Assembly (NCBI GenBank): GCA_032622095.1
Contig: CP136067.1
Coordinates: forward strand, 179,648,556-179,712,555
Direction of reading: 5' to 3'
Origin: Siphonodentalium dalli
Lineage: Eukaryota; Mollusca; Scaphopoda; Gadilida; Siphonodentaliidae
DNA: 64,000 bases
The stretch's first letter is position 1, and each line of letters opens with the position of its first letter. The position numbers and the translations under genes are program-made. Below, piece after piece: positions 33,076 through 43,800 of the stretch. The notes beneath the pieces were generated by a model. That model ran no database searches and was not told the origin of the DNA. It worked only from the letters and a program-made list of their open reading frames with translations.

Positions 33076-33126
33076 CATTCTAACACAAATTGACATGTAA
33101 AGTAACCAACAGTAGAGTAGTATAAT

Positions 33127-33128
<2 letters not shown>

Positions 33129-33161
<33 letters not shown>

Positions 33162-33445
33162 ATAGTTGTTGTGGTAGTAGTAGTAGTAGTAGTAGTAGTA
33201 CTAGTAGATGGTAGTAGTAATAGTTGTTGTGGTAGTAGTAGTAGTAGTAGTACTAGTAGATGGTAGTAGTAATAGTAATACTAATAGTTGTAGGTGGTAG
33301 TTGTAGATGGTAGTAGTAATAGTATTAGTAGTGGTGGTGGTAGTGGTAGTAGTTCTACTAATTGTACTAATTGTATTAGTTGTTGTAGTGATAGTCGTAT
33401 GTAGTAGTTGTACATAGTAGTTGTATGTAGTAGTTGCAGGTAGTA
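33129..33445. repeat. (TAG)n microsatellite, interrupted
   Basis: Long TAG runs with GTTGT and ATGG interruptions. A short second tract is at 33988-34045. Confidence 0.95.
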
Positions 33446-33450
33446 GTTGT

Positions 33451-33615
33451 ATATAAGGATTAACTGTCATGTGGACTGTTTTTATGGAGATGTAACGGTG
33501 AGGTAAGTGGACATCACTTGTGTAAAACCCGAAGGGTTTTACATACAAGTTATGTCCACTTACCTCACCGTTACATCTCCATAAAAATAGTCCACATGAC
33601 AGTTAATCCTTATAT
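33451..33615. repeat. 165-bp hairpin next to the TAG array
   Basis: Arms ATAAGGATTAACTGTCATGT... and its complement match almost perfectly to the centre GTAAAACCCGAAGGGTTTTAC-like loop (33521-33541). One arm has a small bubble near CACTTGT/ACAAGT. Steps of the CGAG type are absent. Confidence 0.9.
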
Positions 33616-33987
33616 TTATATACATTTAGCGAAAAAGCCGCTTTTGTAAATATATTTAAATCGAAAAGTGTATCGTGACAAGATCAGCCCAAAATACCCA
33701 ATAGCACCCTTGGCAAAAGTTAATAGGAACAATTTCTCTTCATGTTGAAACCCGATGATGTATTAAGTCAATCCTGCGCGAGTCAAAATGCGCCCAAAGC
33801 ATTACGCGTTCGTCTTTCCAAACCTAATGACGTATCGATGGTGTTATTAGCTTGGTGTTACGAGGCGTTACGCATTCACCGAGAAATAACTGCAACTAGC
33901 CACGTGGGCGCCGACCAATCAGAATGCTGGATTTAGTGATGACAACACTTAGTGTGTAAATATATAGTTGTAATAGTAGTAATAGCA

Positions 33988-33989
33988 GC

Positions 33990-34020
<31 letters not shown>

Positions 34021-34045
34021 ATAGTAGTATTAGTATTAGTCCATT
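33988..34045. repeat. (TAG)n microsatellite
   Basis: Short interrupted TAG/TAT tract. The 33616-33987 interval before it holds nothing recognisable. Confidence 0.9.
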
Positions 34046-34131
34046 ATTACTGATGATGACGTGTTATGCAACTATCTTATGCGGATCATCATGTGGCTAC
34101 GTAATCCGATATTGATGAACACAGTCTGGCA

Positions 34132-34529
34132 TTAACCCTTTACCCAACAAACCGGCCAAAACCGGCCAAATAAAGCTTCAACAGCCTAAAATATCTTCGG
34201 TCTGTCTCAATAGAACCATACAAATATGGGTATCATTGGAACCGGCTCCTTGACCACATTGTGATAGTTACAGTTAGCCCTGTGCCAATGCATTCTCTTA
34301 TATATGCGAGTCGACCATAGGTCGCCTCGCATATATAAGAGAATGCATTGGCCTAAAAAAAATCTGTTTTTAACACTTTTTACCATTTTTTCTTACATTC
34401 TTTAACATTTTATAATTTTTAATGTGTTAAGCCAATGCATTCTCTTATATATGCGAGGCGACCTATGGTCGACTCGCATATATAAGAGAATGCATTGGCA
34501 CAGGGCCGTTCTTTTGGGTAAAGGGTTAA
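34132..34529 (+). mobile_element. TTAA MITE, family P1, copy 3
   Basis: TTAA duplications at 34132-34135 and 34526-34529. Palindromes at 34284-34352 and 34431-34499. The right terminal repeat has one change (CTTTTGGGT instead of CTGTTGGGT). Its right edge abuts a LINE relic. Confidence 0.85.
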
Positions 34530-34535
34530 CAGGAC

Positions 34536-35125
34536 ATGCGATGGTTGAATCGTTCGTTGGTGTTTGGTGGAGCAACACTTCTAGAATGTCCTTGATGCAC
34601 CAAGACGTTGCGTTCACTTCCAAAGATCACAATTTATGGTTGATCGCCATGGACAACATGCAATCACTTGCTGCTGTCTCTAACTGCTTGTGATGTTCTT
34701 TTATACGGTCCATATATACATGAACAATACGGAATTCTGTCGTTTTCAAATTTAATAACATTTTGTATGGGCTTGGCCTCAATGCGGGTCGTATGAACTA
34801 TGTCTAGAGAATCCTGCTTTGTCACGTTATCCTTCCAACGAATATGCATGGTGGAACCGAATTCACGTTGATGGAACAGTTCCAGGTTCGTTATGTGTCC
34901 GCTATGTGATGTCAATCTTTCACAACCATAAAGAAGAGAGGTTAACATAATGGTGTTGTAGAGCTTAGTGGGAATCCTATTATAAAATATTATGGATAAC
35001 ATACCTGCCGTATAGACCGTCTATTCCGCATATATTTAATTTGCCAAGAATAGCCCAAATGCGCGTTACGCACGTTGGAGTGACAGATGACCCGAATGGG
35101 CGTTGGGTATTGTGCAGCGCGCGTA
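34536..35125 (-). pseudogene. Degenerate LINE reverse-transcriptase C-terminal region
   Basis: Read on the minus strand, fragments appear in the order expected of a LINE. First is the NTQRPFGSSVTPTC region near 35080-35120. Next is LTSLLYGCERLTSHSGHI (34900-34955), then FHQREFGSTMHIRWKD, then NDRIPYCSCIYG, and finally NHKL-SLEVNATSW near 34600. The SLLYGCE.LT....H...L..FH......I.W.D pattern is a well-known block after the polymerase core of endonuclease-type LINEs. The relic is broken by frameshifts (frames 35249-34980 and 35002-34664) and at least one in-frame stop, and its downstream end meets the P1 MITE at 34529. It is a different lineage from the fragments at 14495 and 53488. Confidence 0.75.
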
Positions 35126-35567
35126 TGAGCTGTAGATGCACGTTTTCGCTCTTGATAATTAATAGACACCATTCCACAATTGTGTTGTGATGGACGCAGT
35201 CATGATGGGCTGTCGTCGAGATTTGATGCGCGGGTCGCAGTGAAATCACACTATAAAGAGCGTGAATCTGATAAGGCGTCTGGTAATGTATGGTTGTCTG
35301 CTAACACAGACTGGTCATATGCTGGTATCGCTAATTATACGATATATCACGAATCTTGTGAATGTAAATATTTGTTTACGATTTCCGTGCGCTGTGTAGG
35401 AACATGACATGCAATAATAAGGCAGACATGATAATATGCGTAGTAATACATTTATAATCAATACAGTATATACGGTCTTCGCACTTTGTATAAAATGATA
35501 CTTGGTTCAGTTTACTCCATCAGTTCGGATCAATGGCGATGCCAAACTCTCTCGCTCTAAAAATATA

Positions 35568-35638
35568 TCTATCTCTCTCTCTTTCTCTCTCCCTCTCTCT
35601 CTCTCTCTCTGTCTCTCTCTGTCTCTCTCTCTCTCTCC
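35568..35638. repeat. (CT)n microsatellite
   Basis: Interrupted CTCTCT run; Ser/Leu and Arg/Glu frames across it are artefacts. Confidence 0.98.
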
Positions 35639-35969
35639 AGAAAACTCGTGCACAGTCTACTGGAATTTTGGGGGTAAAACGGGTCGTTAGTCTGGGTGTC
35701 CGCCTATATAGTATCCCCAATAATTAAAAAAAATTGGTCAACTCAGCCGAAATTTTCAGCTTATGACCGCTTTTTGTCAGTAAATTTGGCTAGTTGTCGA
35801 TACGATATATCGACTTCCCTTGGGTCGATACTTTGCAATGATACATCAAAAGAAAGAAAGTTTCATGGCCAAAATATATTGTGACTGCAATAATCAGTTT
35901 TGTGAATTAATGCGGAATGTGACAGATGGTGGACATGTGAACCTGGTCACTGGTATATTAATTAAGAAA

Positions 35970-36365
35970 TGATTGTAGTGGGGTGTGTGTTACTGGGAAA
36001 TTACTGGGACTGTGTTCTTTGTATTGGGGTACATTGTGTCAACGTTGTGTTCTCATTAAATGTGCACACAACGACAAAAAAACACACCCACTACATTAAT
36101 TTCTTATATTTATATAGCATTTTGATGATTTATAAAAAAGCTGAGTATTCTTATTTATTTTCACAAAATCTGCCGAGAGTTTGAGACTAGCGCACGCAGC
36201 ACATAAAGTCAGCCCTAGATTAGATCAACAATTTGTGACGTCGTGTTCATGTTACGGGCTGTGTTATTTTGGCATGAAACGGGTGACCCAATTGGCAGTT
36301 GACCAATCACCGATCCGGATATAGTGTAACACAGACAGGCTATGTAAATATATACTGGTATATCT
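35970..36365 (+). repeat. Dispersed repeat R, copy 2
   Basis: Carries the TTTCTTATATTTATATAGCA, TTATTTTCACAAAATCTGCC and GTGACGTCGTGTTC blocks, and AGGCTATGTAAATATATA-TG at its end. It is uninterrupted where copy 1 has the retroposed insert. Confidence 0.75.
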
Positions 36366-37540
36366 GATTTTGTTTTACCAGGGGCATTTGAAGCATTACG
36401 TCATATGTGTACTCCACTTAATTTCTTCTCTGTCAAATCTGTTTGTATAGAGACTAATGGTTACAGTTCAAACGCACCTGTCGTGAATGAACGGTACATC
36501 TACTGTGTTTTATTACCTGCATAGTGTAGCATACTTGTAACAATACAAGGCGTAATTTCATACAATGCATTGTTCAGGTTATAACGAGTGCATTTAATGC
36601 CGCATTGTTATGCAGATGAATAAACTGGTGCTATAAGCATAAAACTCCTATTGCTGTTTTGTATGGGAATTCCTCTGTACCTAATTGCAGGTAATATAGG
36701 ACGGGTAGGTCTATGGATATGAATTAATAATGTACCACGACTATTCCAGCGATAAACCGTGTCCCACTCGTCCACTCAATTGCTGCTGGCTGGTCATTAT
36801 CCCATAGTTTTCGCACAATTAGTATTTAGTACCAAAGTTCCAAGATATTGGTACTAAAGTACTTTTTATATATCGTCGCGGAACTGTATTTACTACTATT
36901 TAGTCACCTATTATCTTGTTTTGACCACCAAATTTTTTTTAAAGTGTGCAATAATGGTAATTCTTTCGGTATTGATAAGAACAATATGAACTGAGCCAGA
37001 CATAGACAAGTTTAATCCTAAAACATAAGAACTAAAAACACATAATAATTCCTTACTAATTAATGTCATTATGGCAGTGGTATCTCAGCGGAGCGATGGG
37101 AGATAACTCTGCCTGGAGTTTGGGTTGAGGCTATGATTATTGACTAAATCACGGAGATATTTGTTCGTCGCTTCCACCAAAGTACGTTCCATATAGAGTT
37201 ATCACCCTTCCGATTAACTCAGGATACTTATTTCGAAATGAAATCCTAACCACGTGTGTCACCTGTTACTGCGCGTTTGAATATAAATCACTCTCTAATC
37301 GTGAACCCCGATGAAGTCTCTTTCGCTATCAAATCACGGACGTATTATGTGCAGCAGGACTAACGTATATATCACTGTACATCATAATATTTGTGTTGTT
37401 TTTCACTTGAATTTTAAATTACATTTGTTGGCTCTTCCGCTCCAAAAGTCGTTCAGTGTGGAAAGTATTGACACCATCCTGCAGGAGCACACATACATGT
37501 ACGTCAATGGTCCGATTTGTCGTCTCGAGTTTAAACCCAA
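36366..37540. other. No gene recognised
   Basis: Short open frames only. Confidence 0.5.
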
Positions 37541-37722
37541 TGTTTAAAGGGTGCTGTACACTAAATCCGGCCATTGTGGGACCATATCATTTTATATTCA
37601 ACAGAATATTGGCAGCAAATGAATGAATTTGAGCCATGGATTAGTGCAGATGTACACTCTTGCGCTCTATGAACGATGCAAACAACATAGTAATTATAAC
37701 GTAAATGAGTTTATGACTCGCT
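37541..37722 (-). repeat. GGTACTGTAC-type dispersed repeat, copy 4 (inverted)
   Basis: Starts TTTAAAGGGTGCTGTACACT and AAATCCGGCCATT, then CATTTTATATTCAACA, AATTTGAGCCATGGATTAGT and AACGATGCAAACAACAT: the reverse complement of the other copies. Confidence 0.7.
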
Positions 37723-37775
37723 GCCAGGGCCTAACATTTTAAACAGATTTTCCGTGGTAGCGTGGAACATCGTTT

Positions 37776-37995
37776 ATTACATGATCCTACCCTTATTCTA
37801 TTCAATAAACCCATTCTATAAATTGTGATATTAAACGTTTGTTTAATAACAGGAAATAGTGCCGTGTGACTTTTGACTTCCGGCTTGTCGTCTGTTTACA
37901 TTCCGTACGCTACGTCTCAAAATTCTATGGCTTCCAATATTTTTCTAACAAGCTATAATGAATGAAGAGTTTGAAAAGTTATGTCATTAAATATA
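37776..37995 (+). repeat. Single arm of the 18024-18300 repeat
   Basis: Matches 18136-18355: TTTATTACATGATCCTA, CAATAAACCCATTCTATAAA, AAACGTTTGTTTAATAACA, TACGCTACGTCTCAAAATTC and GAGTTTGAAAAGTTATGTCA. The opposite arm is absent. The end meets a P1 MITE. Confidence 0.8.
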
Positions 37996-38000
37996 CGACA

Positions 38001-38402
38001 TTAACCCTTTACCCAACAAACCGGCCAAAACCGGCCAAATAAAGCTTCAACAGCCTAAAATATCTTCGGTCTGTCTCAATAGAACCATACAAATATGAAT
38101 ATCATTGGAACCGGCTCCTTGACCACATTGTGATAGTTACAGTTATGCCCTGTGCCAATGCATTCTCTTATATATGCGAGTCGACCATAGGTCGCCTCGC
38201 ATATATAAGAGAATGTATTGGCCTAATAAAAAATCTTTTTTTTAACACTTTTTACCATTTTTTCTTACATTCTTTAACAATTTTATAATTTTTAATGTGT
38301 TAAGCCAATGCATTCTCTTATATATGCGAGGCGACCTATGGTCGACTCGCATATATAAGAGAATGCATTGGCACAGGGCCGTTCTGTTGGGTAAAGGGTT
38401 AA
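38001..38402 (+). mobile_element. TTAA MITE, family P1, copy 4
   Basis: TTAA at 38001-38004 and 38399-38402; inverted ends intact. Palindromes at 38154-38222 and 38304-38372. It lies at the end of a copy of another repeat whose homologue continues differently at about 18360. Confidence 0.85.
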
Positions 38403-38748
38403 TGACGAGTATATTCGTATCCAAACCATATGACAAGGATAAAACATTCAGTCACATTAACAGCAAGCATGGCGCGCTCACATTGAGAAAACAAATATAA
38501 AAAAGTATGAAGATGACACTACACCCGGAGGGTAGGCTTTGTTTGGTCTCGTGAGGATAATATTCTCTCGCGGGCATGCCATCTATGCATGACATTCATG
38601 TAATTCCACTTCTATCGCGAAGTTCATTCGGGATATGGAATTTTTGATTTTATCAGCAGAATTAAATCGATGTCTCGCTGTGAAATAAGACCCCAATTAT
38701 TAACCCACTTCGACAGGGAAATGTGTTATGTCGAAAGATAACAAGATA

Positions 38749-38946
38749 TGATATTATAAGATTGATTTACGTAGATATTATAAGATTGATTTACGTAGAT
38801 ATTATAAGATTGATTTACGTAGATATTATAAGATTGATTTACGTAGATATTATAAGATTGATTTACGTAGATATTATAAGATTGATTTACGTAGATATTA
38901 TAAGATTGATTTACGTAGATATTATAAGATTGATTTACGTATATAT
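38749..38946 (+). repeat. Perfect 24-bp tandem array, about 8 units
   Basis: The unit is ATATTATAAGATTGATTTAC plus GTAG. Copies are identical until the last. Because 24 is a multiple of three it reads DIIRLIYV repeatedly in one frame; this is a consequence of the period, not evidence of a gene. Confidence 0.95.
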
Positions 38947-39004
38947 TGATACGTATTTATTACATGATCCTACCATTTATTCCATTCAATAAACACATTC
39001 TATA

Positions 39005-39290
39005 AATATAAGATATACAACGAGTCCCCCGTTTACAGCGGAATTTACAAAACGAGTCAAGTAAAGGCTCGGTTCAGACCTAATTTACTGGACGAGTTTT
39101 GTAAATTCCACTATAATCTGGGGACGATTTGTAGATTATATTTATTACATGATTCAAAACCTCGATAAAACATACTTAAATAAAGAAATGGGACTTCAAA
39201 CTAACATCGACATGCGATGACGTTTCGCGTAACTATGCGTTGTTTGCCCGCGTATACAGAAATAGTCCCAGATAATTAAAGACTTTTTAT
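39005..39290 (+). mobile_element. Stepped-hairpin element, copy 4
   Basis: Steps: ACGAGT 39020, ACGAGT 39052, ACGAGT 39092 and decayed ACGATT 39124. Outer spacing is 32 on both sides. The centre has lost sequence around CTCGGTTCAGACC. The tail shares CCTCGATAAAACATAC, AAACTAACATCG and GATGACGTTTCGCGTAACTA with copies 1 and 2. Confidence 0.8.
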
Positions 39291-39326
39291 CAAGAAAATA
39301 ATTCAAACGCAGAACGTAGAAAATAG

Positions 39327-39806
39327 GTCCACTTAATTTTCGAACCCCCAGATGACATTATATCAAATATATGCCATATGATATACCATTTGAAAGAGGA
39401 AGCTCCAAAGCATTGTATTTTCAACCTATTCGATGTAATAAACTGTGAACATGATGTTCTTTTTATGAGAAACCGACGTCTGTTCTGTGCTGATGTTTCT
39501 ACACAAAGTATATTATTTTCAATGGAAGGGGATTGACTATATATTTAGATATAGAGTTATCCCCTTCCATTGCAAATAAACTTTTGTTTGAATTCTGTTG
39601 CATTCTGGGAGCCACAACGGGGGAAATGATTTTATGATTTCAGCTATTTTCTATTACATTATGGGCAGCTTCTGAGACACAGATGCTTCAAATGGTGATG
39701 AATTATAGTATTATAATCATATGTTATGGCACAGATTGTTATTAAAACCATATATCAAGTAAGGCACTATAAAAATAATAGGTGGTTCGAAAATTAAGTG
39801 GGCCTT
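39327..39806. mobile_element. MITE-like element with central hairpin
   Basis: Inverted ends: CCACTTAATTTTCGAACC at the left and GGTTCGAAAATTAAGTGG at the right. A second near-palindrome sits near the middle (39519-39575: CAATGGAAGGGGATTGACTA and its imperfect complement). Flanks are TA on the left and TT on the right, so a TA target is possible but unproven. Confidence 0.7.
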
Positions 39807-39839
39807 TACAATACATATGTTAATATGGCTGCACTTAAT

Positions 39840-41060
39840 TTAGCCCAATTACACTGTGTGGTTATCCTTATAGTCCCACTGGGACAGTCTCACATCTAGT
39901 GGTCACCGATTCACCGTCAGTACAACGGCGAAGAATTCAAATTTTCCCGCGTTTCCTGGCATTAGCGGGACAATTATGTATTCACAGTTCGGGCATATAG
40001 AGTTGTTTATTATAGGCGGAACCTATTTCGAATTGTAGCCAATGAGAATGAGATTTGTGGTAATAGTTCAGATCGCTAGAGCGGAAAATTCGTCATTCTA
40101 GCCGTGTAACTTAACGGGTCACATTAATTTTCAAAATGTTTTATAAAAAATTTCATTCAAATGAAATAAATTATCAATGCTGTGCCCAGCTATATAGCGT
40201 TCTTCATTCTGTAATATAACGCAGCTGAAAGCTGACAAATTATTCACAATGTTCAGAATATTGTTACATCTATAATTATGAGTAGATTTCAATAAGGGTG
40301 CTGTCCGAACATCCGAGCTGCACATACGAGTGGGCTTCGCATTTCAGGTTTCCAGTCCCTATAAAAGAGGTGCATGGTTTTTCCTGACCGGCTGTGTGGA
40401 CTTTCTAGGATGTATTTTACATTGTGTCTGTAAATTAGTATAGCATGAGAGAATTGGGAATACTCACATATATACACATGCGCTATATGCGTGTTAAATT
40501 GGGTTTAAAATCAAACCAAGAAAATTAATCAAAAGCAGAACAGAAAATGGTTTGGTGTGCTTGCTTGAACATGGGAGATAATTAAACCATGCAGATGCTC
40601 CAGCGAAAACGCAAAATCAGTATCTAATAAAAATAGGCTCATTAATTTCATTTAATAATCTCTCGCTAATTGTTGGAGTAGAGTTCCTGCCAAGGAAAGT
40701 AATTGATTTCCTATTCACCATGAACACATATTGATGACTACCCTCAGCTAGTGGAATGATAACAATCAATTATCGAAAATCATCACTTAAAGTGCACCAT
40801 TCTTGGAATTATTGCACCGCTGGTCTCTAATTGGCCGTGGTCTGTGTGTATTACGCACTCGCGATTTCACTTGTAGGTTAATCTCAAACAACAGAAGGTG
40901 TATGCGAAGCGAATCTAAAAGAGAAACGTTCAATTCTTGTTCTGTTGATGTTGACGTAGTTAATATGTTCCAGCCCAGCCCAGACGTTTGTGTGATTTCT
41001 TAAAACCCTCGTGGCGTGGTGGCTTGAAACATTTGATGCCTTACCGTTCGGTTGGGGAAT
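39840..41060. other. No gene recognised
   Basis: Short open frames only. No repeat partner found inside the window. Confidence 0.5.
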
Positions 41061-41076
41061 AATTATACACGTATAG

Positions 41077-41688
41077 CAGGGGGGGGGGGTGGGGGGGGGG
41101 GGGGGGGGGCTCGTGAGAAAATTTACACATACAGGGCCCAATTTTTTTTTACAGCCCTTTTGCTACCCACCCACCCTTTTTGTGCAACTATCAGGCACTA
41201 TTCAATATTAATTTGAGGTGAAATGCAAACCAGCACTCCTATTCAGTCATCACTTTTATTTGGCACCAGAGAGTGCTTTATCTTATACCTACATATGTTC
41301 TTAAGTGTTGGTTAAGGTCATAATCTATGTTAGAACACATTTATTAGTGAAAACAACTTAAAACAATGTCCATAATGTGGGTTGAAAAAATTTGCACAAA
41401 CAATTTTTTTCAGGCCTCTGAGATGCACCCACCCCGCCCGGTATAGGTATGTTTTTGGAAGATCTCCCCTGTATTACTTATATCTTATACCTACCCTGTT
41501 CCTAAGTGTCTGTAAAGGCCATAACCTGCATTAGAACACAATTATTAATGAATATATTTGAAAACAACTTAAAACAAGGGCAAAAATGTGAATAGAAAAT
41601 ATTTGCACAAACTCATTTTTTCGGGCCTCTTCGGACCCACCCTCGCCGGCCCTGTATGATAAAACTTTTGTGCGACCCCCCCCCCCTG
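41077..41688. mobile_element. hAT-like element with poly-G ends
   Basis: The left end is CAGGGGGGGGGG and the right end CCCCCCCCCCTG. CGTATAG is duplicated outside both (41070-41076 and 41689-41695), 7 of the expected 8 positions. The interior holds tandem ~220-bp units with GAAAACAACTTAAAACAA, ATTTGCACAAAC and a GGGCCTCT block. No coding capacity. Confidence 0.7.
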
Positions 41689-42156
41689 CGTATAGGGCGA
41701 TAAATAATGTTAATTACTTTATATCACATTATATACTGTTAAAAACATTCCGTTCTCATACGGTACAAAGTTCATGAAAATTTATGCCGGCAAATACATG
41801 TAGTCCCGTACAGTTAAGGAACATTTACCAGTTTCGTTACGGTCCTATGTCCCGTCCAGTATGGATATGGAACGTTGTTCCATAGCCGTACAGAACATAT
41901 GGCCGTAATGAAATGGTACAATGTTCCGTAACCCTTATACGGTTCATGAACTTTAAAACAGTGTATGCCACAAATTGATTATTCAAGTAATAGAAGTTTG
42001 CAGAGTATATCAATTCCGCAGATTGGTATTTCGTGTATTGCATGGTCGCGTTCAGTTTAACTTTTCTTTATTATGCTATTGGTGCGTATTCCTGCGCGCA
42101 TCAACGTATATATGCATATCAGAACAAAAATATATCGTTTACATTATATATATATA

Positions 42157-42290
42157 GAGGATCTCCAACGAGTTATGTTGGCATATAAGATTTTATTAAA
42201 CGAGTTTGATAACTTTGATTCACAAAGAGTCATAGACGAGTTGTGAATCAAATTTATCAAACGAGTTGACGATCTTGTATATCGCATGAA
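42157..42290 (+). mobile_element. Stepped-hairpin element, copy 5
   Basis: Begins GAGGATCTCCAACGAGTTAT after ATATATATA, like copies 1 and 3. Steps: ACGAGT 42168, ACGAGT 42200, AAGAGT 42225, ACGAGT 42236 and ACGAGT 42261 (spacing 32-25-11-25). Inner 19-nt arms match at 18 of 19. The outer arm is decayed, and no tail homologous to the other copies follows. Confidence 0.8.
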
Positions 42291-42787
42291 AAAAACTAGA
42301 GCTTTATGCCTTTTTAAGAAAAAATCATTAAAAGAAGCTGAAAAATGCATGTAAAATGCACACATGCACGGCGTTGGCCGACAACCGTATACGACAGTAT
42401 TGCGTGTTCTGGCTTGCGACGAAAAATATAGTCCCAAAAGTTGCCACTTTGTTTTTATACCTATTTCCGTTAGTGGACAATAATTGAACCTTAATGAACA
42501 AAGCAATCATTTTGCAATATCTGATATTGGTGTCAATCGCGGGTTTTCGAAATAGTATTAATCCGCGCTGTAATTTTGTTGGCGCGATGCCAAGTATCCC
42601 GGGAAGCTTGCGGCTATTCATCACTAGTGAGATATAAGGAAAGGGGTTTCATGTGATATATATATAAATTTTTCTTCATTTACAGATGCAAGTACAAAAC
42701 TTTGAAGTTGCTGCATAGTCGGCCATTCCTAATCACAATCTGTTTGCTCGTCATTACGGAGTGTCTGTGTGTGCTGGCTGAACTGAT

Positions 42788-43700
42788 GGTCGACCTACAA
42801 GGGATACGATGTATGTATACAGCATAACACCAGGGGCGTGGTGGGGTGGGGTGGCGGGTCGATCTACAAGGGATACGATGTATGTATACAGCATAACACC
42901 AGGGGCGTGGGTGGGGTGGCGAGGAGTGGCGGGTCGATCTACAAGGGATACGATGTATGTATACAGCATAACACCAGGGGCGTGGGTGGGGTGGGGTGGA
43001 GTGGCGGGTCGATCTACAAGGGATACGATGTATGTATACAGCATAACACCAGGGGCGTGGTGGGGTGGGGTGGCGAGGAGTGGCGGGTCGATCTACAAGG
43101 GATACGATGTATGTATACAGCATAACACCAGGGGCGTGGTGGGGTGGGGTGGCGAGGAGTGGCGGGTCGATCTACAAGGGATACGATGTATGTATACAGC
43201 ATAACACCAGGGGCGTGGGTGGGGTGGCGAGGAGTGGCGGGTCGATCTACAAGGGATACGATGTATGTATACAGCATAACACCAGGGGCGTGGGTGGGGG
43301 GGGGGGGGCGAGGAGTGGCGGGTCGATCTACAAGGGATACGATGTATGTATACAGCATAACACCAGGGGCGTGGGTGGGGTGGCGAGGAGTGGCGGGTCG
43401 ATCTACAAGGGATACGATGTATGTATACAGCATAACACCAGGGGCGTGGGTGGGGTGGCGAGGAGTGGCGGGTCGATCTACAAGGGATACGATGTATGTA
43501 TACAGCATAACACCAGGGGCGTGGGTGGGGTGGCGAGGAGTGGCGGGTCGATCTACAAGGGATACGATGTATGTATACAGCATAACACCAGGGGCGTGGG
43601 TGGGGTGGCGAGGAGTGGCGGGTCGATCTACAAGGGATACGATGTATGTATACAGCATAACACCAGGGGCGTGGGTGGGGTGGCGAGGAGTGGCGGGTCG
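42788..43700 (+). repeat. ~70-82-bp minisatellite, about 12 units
   Basis: Each unit has GTCGATCTACAAGGGATACG, ATGTATGTATACAGCATAAC and ACCAGGGGCGTGG, then a variable GGGTGGGGTGGCGAGGAGTG spacer. Flanking sequence GGAGTGTCT...GTGCTG-CTGAACTGATGGTC lies on both sides (42757-42792 and 43751-43784), so the array expanded within a larger duplicated unit. Long open frames in all phases are artefacts. Confidence 0.95.
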
Positions 43701-43800
43701 GTTGGGATTCATAATACATGTAACAATATGTGCGCTCGTTGTGAGTGACGGAGTGTCTCAATGTGCTGACTGAACTGATGGTCCCGCGGCCAATATGCAA

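Noticed and set aside
34402-34623. Small protein with QCILLYMR...RIYKRMHW
   Set aside because: It is a translation of the 69-bp palindrome and recurs wherever the palindrome does.
38723-38992. Repeat protein DIIRLIYV
   Set aside because: Period of 24 bp keeps the frame automatically; no start context or flanking coding sequence.
42680-43800. Open frames of 200+ codons on both strands
   Set aside because: They follow the ~78-bp minisatellite, are open in multiple phases and show no domain.
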